Source of the DNA: Coemansia sp. RSA 1200
Taxonomy: Eukaryota; Kickxellomycota; Kickxellomycetes; Kickxellales; Kickxellaceae
Assembly: GCA_027578915.1 (NCBI GenBank)
Contig: JANBTT010000019.1
Span: 108,672 to 172,671, forward strand
DNA length: 64,000 nt
Direction of reading: 5' to 3'
Shown: positions 57,807-64,000 of the stretch, piece after piece
How the letters are laid out: every line of letters begins with the position of its first letter
How positions within the stretch are numbered: position 1 is the stretch's first letter
The notes under the pieces: generated by a model
Database searches by the model: none
What the model was told of the DNA's origin: nothing
What the model saw: the letters and a program-made list of their open reading frames with translations, nothing else
Made by a program: the position numbers and the translations under genes

Positions 57807-58337
57807 TCAGAACCGGTTCTGCAGAATGCCAGCGTCCTGGCCATTATGGTTGACGTGGCCAACAGCAGGAATGCCAAACGAACCAACCGGGTGATGGATG
57901 CCATCGACAACGGCCAGCGGACGCTCAACGACCGGGAACCCGCCGCGGTTATTGTTCAGAACGGTGTCGCGTCTGCGGAAGGCGCCAAACGGCCTTCTGC
58001 CAAAGCCCTGCACGAAGTCGCCGAGCTGGTTGTTTGCGCCGTTTGCGGTTTCGCCGTGGTTTCCGGAAATCTTGTTCTCCGACGGGTTGACGAAGTTGCT
58101 GTCCAGCACGGCCTCGTTGCTGGCGCCGTGGTTGAACGATCCGTCGGCGATTCCGTCGATTGCGTTGCCGCCGCTGACGCTGCCGTCAAACAGCGAGCCC
58201 TGCGCCTGGAATCCGTTGTTGATGTTAGGGTTGCTGACGGCGTTGGGGCCCGTGGATGCGTTGGGGCCCTGGTTGTTCTCCTGCTGCTGAGCAAGGACTG
58301 CGGCGGCGCCAATGAGAAGAGTAGCGAAGAACTTCAT
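57807..58337 (-). CDS. Small secreted Asn/Gly-rich protein
   Basis: 176 aa, ATG at 58337. MKFFATLLIGAAAVLAQQQ is a clean signal peptide with an Ala-x-Ala-like cleavage site. The mature part is low complexity, rich in Asn, Gly, Ser and Phe, with NASTGPNAVSNPNINNG and FGRRPFGAFRRRDTVLNN. Two dibasic or tribasic sites (RR at about 113, RRR at about 120) could be cut by a kexin-type protease, leaving peptides of about 95 and 55 residues. No cysteines beyond the signal region. No known domain. Roles could include cell wall coating or a processed secreted peptide; not established. Confidence 0.7.
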   Translation of the reverse strand: MKFFATLLIGAAAVLAQQQENNQGPNASTGPNAVSNPNINNGFQAQGSLFDGSVSGGNAIDGIADGSFNHGASNEAVLDSNFVNPSENKISGNHGETANGANNQLGDFVQGFGRRPFGAFRRRDTVLNNNRGGFPVVERPLAVVDGIHHPVGSFGIPAVGHVNHNGQDAGILQNRF

Positions 58338-59692
58338 TGTCGGTTTAGGAAAAGAGGTGAGCTGGATGTTGATTAATAGAGTCTAAAGATTACTTGGTAA
58401 TTAAGAGAAGGAGGAGAACGAGGAACAGAAGAGCAGGCCGGGTTGATCTACGCTGTGGTTCTGCGAATCGTTGGAGTAAAAGGAGATGAACGATGGAATT
58501 GTGTTGATGAGGAGTTCTTATTTTTGGAAATATGAAACTATGCTCCTCTTTTTATACCATATATTCGGGTGGCCGTTCCGCTTGTTAGTCTTGATATTTT
58601 TATTTCTATAAAACATAAAAGATAAATGTGATTATAGCTAATGATATCATTGTATTTTACTTTTCGCACTTTTATTGTTTCTTTATTGAAAAAAAGCGCA
58701 GGATAATCGCCAAGCAACAATTCGGTCGACTAGTCTTGTCGTATGATGAATGACTTTCAATATTAACTAGAAGCCAAGCATTGTTGTATGAAAAACAACT
58801 AGAGTGGCTTTACCGCATTGTTTTCTATCGCCCTTTTCTTGTTTGCTGTCAATGGAAACTGAGATCCCTATAAAAAATAACCCACAAAGAATATTCTTTA
58901 AAAAGCTGTGGCTTGCCGCATAGCACCAAGTCAACAAGCGCTGTCAAAAGAGGTTATCGCCTTTTCCCTGTTCTGATGTCGAAATGTGCTCTTTCTATTT
59001 GGAAATATTGTAACTAGAATAGTGTGGCGCACTATTGAAGGAAAATGTAGAAGAAAAAACTAATTTGCTGGTATTGAATTGTTAGCAGACAACAGACTGA
59101 TGCTATGCATTAACAATTAATCCATGTTATGCTCCTTTCAAACAACAAAAAAGCTAAAGAGGTCATGAAGGTCCCCAATAACTTTCTTATTATCGTTCGG
59201 CGGACCAGTCCATTCAAGTGGGAATCTGGCTGAGCATACTTTTGTCAATTCAGCTACTATCTTTGTTTTTGTCTTGCTTGCTCGTTTGTTCAAATGGGCT
59301 GCATAGTTTGGCGGTGTTTCCCAGAGAGGAATTGCAATGACATCACATCCACCGGTCTGCTTTTTGCGCAACATCTACCCGTGATCCTGATCAGATCTGG
59401 AGATTGGATATGAATGGGAATCAGGGGTTTCTGTGATGATTCACTTTTTTTTTTTGCTGCACTACATTTGATTTGGTACAAACATGAAAAAGCCACTTTT
59501 AAACTCTTGGTGAAGAGAATGAAAGTAGGAGAAAACCCTGGTTCGTTTTCCCCAGACTATTCTATTTCTCTCTCTGTCTGTCTTTCCTTACTCTCTTTTT
59601 TTGTTGTTGTTTGAAATTGAAAAGAATCTTGGCTTCTTAATTTAATAGTAGTAGTAGTAACACCAGGAAAGACACTTTTTATTGGCAACGCT
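58338..59692. other. AT-rich intergenic region with small-gene-like remnants
   Basis: 1.36 kb. A TATA-like CCTATAAAAAATAAC at about 58869 is followed 106 bp later by ATGTCGAAATG opening a 13-codon ORF (58976), which looks like a relic. A minus-strand ORF of 78 codons (59374-59138, ATG start) has protein-like composition but no recognisable family; I do not call it a gene. The HTS1 promoter is T-rich near 59560-59625. Confidence 0.45.
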
Positions 59693-61372
59693 ATGACAAT
59701 GGTCGACAGTATCGAGCAGCTCCGGCAAAAGATCAAAGCGCAAGGCGACACCGTGCGCAACCTCAAGGACAGCAAGGCCGACGCCGAAGACATCAAGAAG
59801 CAAGTGGCAGAGCTGCTCAGTCTCAAGGACCAGCTGAGCATTGCCACCGGCACCGATGACGCCTCAACGCCAGGGAGAGCTGCAGTCAGCAGCAGCAACA
59901 ACAGTGGCAACAGCAAATCGGTGTCACTGAAAACGCCCAAAGGCACCAAGGACTACAGCGATAAGGAGATGTCGGTGAGGACGCAGATATTCAACACCAT
60001 CATCGGCGTATTCGAGAAGCACGGCGCAGTAACCATAGACACGCCGGTGTTTGAGCTGAAGGAGATACTTATGAGCAAGTATGGCGAGGACAGTAAGCTG
60101 ATATACGACCTGAAGGACCAAGGGGGAGAGGAGTGTGCGCTGCGCTACGATCTGACGGTTCCGTTTGCGCGGTATCTTGCGAAGAACGGGGTTTCCAACA
60201 TCAAGCGCTACCACATCGCAAAGGTGTACCGTCGCGACCAGCCGGCAATGACAAAGGGCAGGATGCGCGAGTTCTACCAATGCGACTTTGATATTGCGGG
60301 CGCCTACGACCCGATGATCCCCGACGCCGAATGTGTGCGCCTGGCTGTCGATGCTCTGACACAGCTCGGCGTGGGCCCCTTTGTGGTTAAAGTGAATCAC
60401 CGCAAGATCCTCGATGCCATCTTCGAGGTCTCGGGCGTGCCAGAACCAAAGATCCGGTCTATCTCGTCGGCAGTCGACAAGCTGGACAAGCTGCCGTGGG
60501 CCGATGTGCGCCAGGAGATGACGGAGGAGAAGGGGCTGGATCCGCTGGTTGCCGACCGAATTGGCGAGTACGTACAACTCAAGGGCAGTCCCTCCGAGCT
60601 GGTTGAGAAGCTGAAGGCGCTTCCCGAGTTGATGGCCAGCAAGAAGGCTCAGGAAGGGATTGCCGACATGGTTCTGTTCTTTGACTTTGCGCGCATCTAC
60701 AACATTCTCGACTACGTGTCGTTCGACATGAGTCTGGCGCGCGGATTGGACTACTACACAGGCATTATCTACGAGGTAGTTCTTGTTGAGGAAAACGTGC
60801 GTCCTACCAAGGCGCAACCAACCGCGACCAAGCCCAACGAAGTGAGCACCGCGACTGCTGCGATAGACGAAAGCCAGGTGCGCGTGGGGTCGATTGCTGC
60901 CGGTGGAAGGTACGATAATCTTGTTGGTGATTTCTCTGCTGTCAACCACAAAAAGGGCAAGGAGAACAATGTGCCGTGTGTTGGCATCTCGTTTGGCGTC
61001 GAGAGGATCTTTTCGATCATCTGGAACAAAATGCAGTCGCAGACCATCAAGCCCAGCAGAACCGCCGTCTTTGTCATGAGCATGAGGGACGGTTTGCTCG
61101 AAGACCGCATGCGTATTGCGACCGAGCTGTGGGACAACGGTATTCCGGCCGAGTTTGCTTACAAAAACAAGCCCCGTATGCAAAACCAGTACAATTTCTG
61201 CGATGCCAACGTTATTCCGTGGGCCGTCATTATTGGCAAGGACGAGCTTGACCAGGGAATGGTTAGGATCAAAAACATGGCCCAGAAGGTTGAGAGCGAG
61301 AAGATGGGTGTTCTTGTCAAGCGCTCCGACATGGTTGCTGAGATAAAGAAGCGTCTGGAGGCCCCTTCTTAA
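59693..61372 (+). CDS. HTS1: Histidyl-tRNA synthetase
   Basis: 559 aa, ATG at 59693 (MTMVDSIEQLRQKIKAQ); a TGA lies in frame 75 bp upstream with no earlier ATG, so no mitochondrial presequence is encoded in the contiguous frame. An N-terminal WHEP-type helix-turn-helix (about 5-50) precedes the class II core. Motif 1 is near LLFE-type KHGAVTIDTPVFELKE; motif 2 includes KVYRRDQPAMTKGRMREFYQ, and the His-specific RGLDYYTGIIYEV is near 350. GGRYDNLVG and CVGISFGVERIFSI follow. The C-terminal anticodon-binding domain starts near 450. Cytosolic enzyme; a mitochondrial form would need a different start or splicing. Fungal HTS1 often has dual targeting. Confidence 0.95.
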   Translation: MTMVDSIEQLRQKIKAQGDTVRNLKDSKADAEDIKKQVAELLSLKDQLSIATGTDDASTPGRAAVSSSNNSGNSKSVSLKTPKGTKDYSDKEMSVRTQIFNTIIGVFEKHGAVTIDTPVFELKEILMSKYGEDSKLIYDLKDQGGEECALRYDLTVPFARYLAKNGVSNIKRYHIAKVYRRDQPAMTKGRMREFYQCDFDIAGAYDPMIPDAECVRLAVDALTQLGVGPFVVKVNHRKILDAIFEVSGVPEPKIRSISSAVDKLDKLPWADVRQEMTEEKGLDPLVADRIGEYVQLKGSPSELVEKLKALPELMASKKAQEGIADMVLFFDFARIYNILDYVSFDMSLARGLDYYTGIIYEVVLVEENVRPTKAQPTATKPNEVSTATAAIDESQVRVGSIAAGGRYDNLVGDFSAVNHKKGKENNVPCVGISFGVERIFSIIWNKMQSQTIKPSRTAVFVMSMRDGLLEDRMRIATELWDNGIPAEFAYKNKPRMQNQYNFCDANVIPWAVIIGKDELDQGMVRIKNMAQKVESEKMGVLVKRSDMVAEIKKRLEAPS

Positions 61373-61615
61373 AAGCAACCACTCTCCAAACAAGCGATGG
61401 GGAAAAAAGTTAGTTGACGGAGGCGAGCTAGTAGTTATTCAGAGGCTTCTGTTTATTCCCAAGGGTTTATTATTACACTTCTCTAGATGTGCCACATCAT
61501 GTCCACCATCTCATTTGTAAGCTGCAATCCATATTTTAATAATGAAAAAAGAGGAATGTGGAAACCAAATTTTCATGATATAAAAACAGACAACCCACAA
61601 AATCCGTAAAAAAAA

Positions 61616-61783
61616 CCCTGATACCAGAATTTTCCTTTGCCTTGTTTTCAAGCAGGCAGATTTCAGTTGGGAGACAACACATTATCAAACAGATATACTA
61701 AATTAAATCTGAATTTCTGCAGCTAGTTATTGAGATTCAAGTAAAAAGAATAGATATTTTTATAGTTCAGCTACATCAATTAT
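61616..61783. repeat. Duplicated promoter segment, copy 1
   Basis: Direct repeat of 62704-62872, about 1.09 kb apart. Copy 1 leads to a TATA box 28 bp later and the small gene at 61889. Confidence 0.65.
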
Positions 61784-61815
61784 AGATAAATTTACTGAAA
61801 GCCAAACTGCTATAA

Positions 61816-61837
61816 AACAGGAGGTTTTCCTCCTGTT
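61816..61837. promoter_or_regulatory. Perfect inverted repeat directly after TATA box
   Basis: AACAGGAGG - TTTT - CCTCCTGTT, 9-bp perfect arms overlapping the last bases of TATAAAA. It lies where the pre-initiation complex assembles, or in the transcript's very 5' end. Confidence 0.7.
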
Positions 61838-61888
61838 AGTTTTTTCTGTTTCATCCTCATCGCACTCCAGAATTTGCTTTAATTGAAA

Positions 61889-62122
61889 ATGTCTGCAAAA
61901 AATAGAACTGTTTATTTCACTACTCCTTCATTTGCAACTGAGAACGATATATCCAATTCTAGAACGGTTTATGCAGTTGATGATAAAGATGCAAGATCTC
62001 AGGTCATGAAGCAGCTTACTGATGCAAAAAGAACACTCAGACAAACTACAAATCCTGGTTCTGCTACGGAAAAAGAGGTTGAAATATATCGTAATCATAT
62101 TAAAATAGATAGAGTTGAATAG
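61889..62122 (+). CDS. Small orphan protein, Met-Ser start
   Basis: 77 aa, ATG at 61889 in a gaaaATGTCT context, beginning MSAKNRTVYFTTPSFATEND and ending NHIKIDRVE. Strand-like TVYFTT and TVYAV segments, then a charged helix DARSQVMKQLTDAKRTLRQ, then a Lys/Glu-rich end with a strand-like EIYRNHIKI. No signal or membrane segment. It lies 78 bp after a TATA box. Layout resembles the 89-aa protein at 34762. Function unknown. Confidence 0.55.
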   Translation: MSAKNRTVYFTTPSFATENDISNSRTVYAVDDKDARSQVMKQLTDAKRTLRQTTNPGSATEKEVEIYRNHIKIDRVE

Positions 62123-62556
62123 TTTAATACAGCTTTCTGCAATCGCATGTACGTCATTTTAATAGAAGCATATACCTTTTTAATTAGCTAGTTCTATGAC
62201 AGCTTTATTTAAAATGCTTTTAGCTGTTATAAACAATAAGTAAGGAATATGAGTATTCATTTTGTTAATGTAAAGGACGAATAACAATATGTGAAAAACT
62301 ACTTACTAAGCAAGAATAATTATATTATTTAATTGCTTGATCTCTTTATTCTTGCACTTTTAACATTAACGTCTTACCAAACGTAGCCTCACATACTTGG
62401 TTTTAAACCCCTTTTTATTTAATATTAGCAAGTTAGCTATTCAAATGGTATGCCTTTAAATGGTTAATTGCCCCTAAAGTGTATATCTGTTTTTTACCTT
62501 AAAGAAAATCATAGAAATAATGCTATAAAGGTAATATCGCTTCTACATGATAATAC

Positions 62557-62612
62557 CTTATAGCCGCAAATATATCATAATGCTCTGATGTCATTCTGAG
62601 AGCCGATAAACG
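62557..62612 (-). promoter_or_regulatory. Repeated upstream module, copy B
   Basis: Minus-strand copy of the module at 26455-26512 (CGTTTATCGGCTC ... TATTTGCGGCTATAAGG). Read in this direction, no ORF of any length follows. Confidence 0.65.
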
Positions 62613-62703
62613 TTTGACGCTGATATCATGTCATCTCATTCTTTGATTTAAGCAATTTATTTTATCCTAAAATATAACAAATACGACTCACATAATTTAT
62701 AGG

Positions 62704-62872
62704 CACCTGATACCCTGAGGTTTTGCTTTCGCCATATTATAAAGTGCATAAATTTAATATTGGGTGACATCATATTAAGAAACGGATATACCCTACGAAA
62801 TTTGAATAGCTGCAGCTAGCAAATAAGATTTAAGTGAGAAAAATAAATATTTTTTGTAGTGCGGCTACATAT
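62704..62872. repeat. Duplicated promoter segment, copy 2
   Basis: Direct repeat of 61616-61783. It is again followed by TATA-like sequence (AGTATAAAAC at about 62885) but without a small gene. Confidence 0.65.
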
Positions 62873-63018
62873 TGCAAACTCTACAGTATAAAACAAAAAT
62901 GCAAGAAAGGCCCTTTCTTTTTTCCAACTTCCCTCGAGACATAGTATTGTAAACTCTACAATATAAAAATAAAATATGAAAGAAAGGCCCTGCTTCTCCA
63001 ACTTCCCTCGAGACATAG
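62871..63018. repeat. 75-bp tandem duplication
   Basis: Unit 1 is 62871-62945 and unit 2 about 62946-63018. Both carry AAACTCTACARTATAAAA, GAAAGGCCCT and CAACTTCCCTCGAGACATAG. Each unit includes a TATA-like site. Confidence 0.8.
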
Positions 63019-63527
63019 AATATCGGTGCTTTTTATAGCCACCGACTATCCTATTCTCTTTCAAAAGAATACAACTATTTAGATCACATCCTAATACGGA
63101 ATTATATGAGTACGATCAAATGTTAACATTCCGCCCAAACATTAACATTGTCGTACGTCATCATAACAGATGCAGACCCAACATACCCGATTGATAGTAT
63201 ATCAGCTTTTATTATGAAAAAAAAATAGAGCTCCAGATTTCTGCCGATTGGAATCATACTGATAGCGCCAACCCTCCTCTGGCACAAAATGTTTAACTTG
63301 TCTTGTCGTTGTAATCGCTCCATGGGGTAGCTTACCGCTTCTGCTCTTCATCACCCTCACTTGGAAGCAATCATTTAGCGCAGACCGCCTAAACCGCCAC
63401 CATTGCATATTCTTTTAAAGCATTATAGTTTTACTTTTCTGACTCTGGGTACTTGGATAGCCAGGGCTAATATTATAACCCTGGCGATTCTATCCAACTA
63501 TATATTTGATCTTCATAAAAAACATCG

Positions 63528-64000
63528 TTAAAGAGACAACGATGTTAGATCTAATTGTGCTTTCACTTTTTGCGCAGATCCCTCTAGTACCTGTAGAAGT
63601 AGTGGCGATAGCTCCTCCCACATTGCAGATCGTTTTTCGAATGGGTCGTTGATAAGTACATCCTCTGGCTCGTTTGTCTCAGGGTTAAGCCGAATTTCTG
63701 TCTCCTCAATTGCGCCACGACGATCATCATCATAGGTCTCGATCAGTATCTTTCGCAATTGCTTAACCAGTTCAATTAGCATCATGATGCCATGCAAGCC
63801 AAAATTAAACTCCCTGATAACATCACTGAAGTTGACCTCGCTGTGCAGTATATGCCTCTTCGCTCTAGCTACCTCTTCAAGAGATGACCCAGTATACCAA
63901 CTCTTGAGAAATATAGGCTGCCCAAGCCGACCGGTGTTGTCGCGACGTGTCTGGCTGCTCCACCCGTATGTTCCGGCCCAGCACAGGATGTAAAGCATCG
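63528..64000 (-). CDS. FunK1-like fungal protein kinase, C-terminal part
   Basis: Partial; 156 codons from an in-frame ATG near the right edge to the stop at 63528, with the start outside the window. It begins LYILCWAGTYGWSSQTRRDN, then FLKSWYTGSSLEEVARAKRH, NFSDVIREF and LVKQLRKILIET. This matches my recollection of the C-terminal lobe of fungal-type kinase FunK1: LE-x-x-x-Y-(V/I)-L-x-W, W-x-x-G-x-x-x-x-(A)-x-x-K and a late L-x-x-x-L-x-x-x-L. The catalytic and DFG motifs lie outside. FunK1 proteins form expanded families in fungi and are often unstable in number. The substrate is not known. Confidence 0.6.
   Translation of the reverse strand, partial: MLYILCWAGTYGWSSQTRRDNTGRLGQPIFLKSWYTGSSLEEVARAKRHILHSEVNFSDVIREFNFGLHGIMMLIELVKQLRKILIETYDDDRRGAIEETEIRLNPETNEPEDVLINDPFEKRSAMWEELSPLLLQVLEGSAQKVKAQLDLTSLSL

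Larger units (their letters stand above)
61373..61888. promoter_or_regulatory. Upstream region of small gene, with duplicated segment and TATA hairpin
   Basis: 516 bp. The stretch 61616-61783 matches 62704-62872 in direct orientation (CCTGATACC, GATATAC, CTGCAGCTAG, AGATATTTTTATAGTTCAGCTACAT). A TATA box (TATAAAA at 61811-61817) is followed directly by a perfect hairpin (61816-61837). Confidence 0.6.
62123..63527. other. AT-rich region with promoter relics and a broken ORF
   Basis: 1.4 kb. Contains a minus-strand copy of the module at 62557-62612 with a TATA-like CTATAAGG next to it and no ORF behind it, the second duplicated promoter segment (62704-62872), a 75-bp tandem duplication (62871-63018), and on the minus strand (63408-63123) an ORF that reads HFVPEEGWRYQYDSNRQKSG and after a run of nine T continues in another frame as ADILSIGYVGSASVMMTYDN. 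Confidence 0.5.

Noticed and set aside
59138..59374. 78-codon minus-strand ORF as a gene
   Set aside because: It has an ATG and plausible composition, but no promoter element or family; support is too weak to call.
59924..61393. 489-codon minus-strand ORF opposite HTS1
   Set aside because: Shadow of a highly biased coding frame; HTS1 on the other strand has full domain structure.
1..64000. CRISPR arrays, bacterial operons, phage, plasmid genes
   Set aside because: No regularly spaced repeats or bacterial gene order; all clear genes are eukaryotic nuclear.

Overview
The window is nuclear DNA from a fungus. It holds about 27 conserved eukaryotic genes in a compact layout: DOT1, MED25, TFB1, BRE1, NAP1, PCT1, YOP1, PEP7/VAC1, BolA3, CBP4 and others. 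Almost all are single-exon; I can place only two introns with confidence, in PCT1 and BRE1. A fungal-type FunK1 kinase, an F-box/leucine-rich pseudogene, a 6-repeat Myb-like protein and abundant poly-Q fit an early-diverging filamentous fungus. My best guess is Kickxellomycotina (Coemansia and relatives), but that rests on family recollection, not on a search.

Layout. Positions 1-14.2 kb are GC-rich and gene-dense: the start of CDC43, DOT1, an SLC35F-type transporter, BolA3, an EMI1-like protein, a large glutamine-rich MED25, an Mtf2-like mitochondrial protein, PCT1 and a membrane-anchored coiled-coil protein. From 14.4 to 20.3 kb lies an AT-rich island with a broken F-box/LRR-like gene, a degenerate Tc1/mariner element with roughly 85-bp inverted repeats, a truncated relative, and a GC-rich nested hairpin. 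TFB1 and an amidohydrolase-type decarboxylase follow (20.3-23.4 kb). A second AT-rich stretch (23.4-27 kb) holds small orphan genes and an Erv-type sulfhydryl oxidase. From 27 to 32 kb come three genes for mitochondrial translation (mL45/Mba1-like, bL32m, a bacterial-type alanyl-tRNA synthetase), then a secreted serine carboxypeptidase in AT-rich surroundings (32.4-33.8 kb), more small orphan genes and a Tc1 fragment (34-36 kb). The long GC-rich block 36.5-61.4 kb carries a putative DOC-like protein, an Era-type GTPase, CBP4, NAP1, a Tom6-like protein, BRE1, a TBC Rab-GAP, YOP1, PEP7, a Myb-repeat protein, a small secreted protein and histidyl-tRNA synthetase. The last 2.6 kb are AT-rich again, with a small orphan gene, duplicated promoter segments and the C-terminal end of a FunK1 kinase.

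How the genes relate. There is no operon-like system. The conserved genes serve chromatin and transcription (DOT1, BRE1, NAP1, MED25, TFB1), mitochondrial biogenesis (BolA3, EMI1-like, Mtf2-like, mL45, bL32m, AlaRS, Era, CBP4, Tom6-like), membrane traffic (PEP7, YOP1, TBC GAP) and phospholipid synthesis (PCT1). DOT1 and BRE1 act in one pathway, since H2B ubiquitination by Bre1 stimulates H3K79 methylation by Dot1, but they lie 42 kb apart.

The least explained part is the AT-rich islands. They contain a set of very small intronless genes whose proteins mostly begin Met-Ser, most with a TATA box 80-160 bp upstream, plus repeated promoter-like modules, some with no gene behind them.
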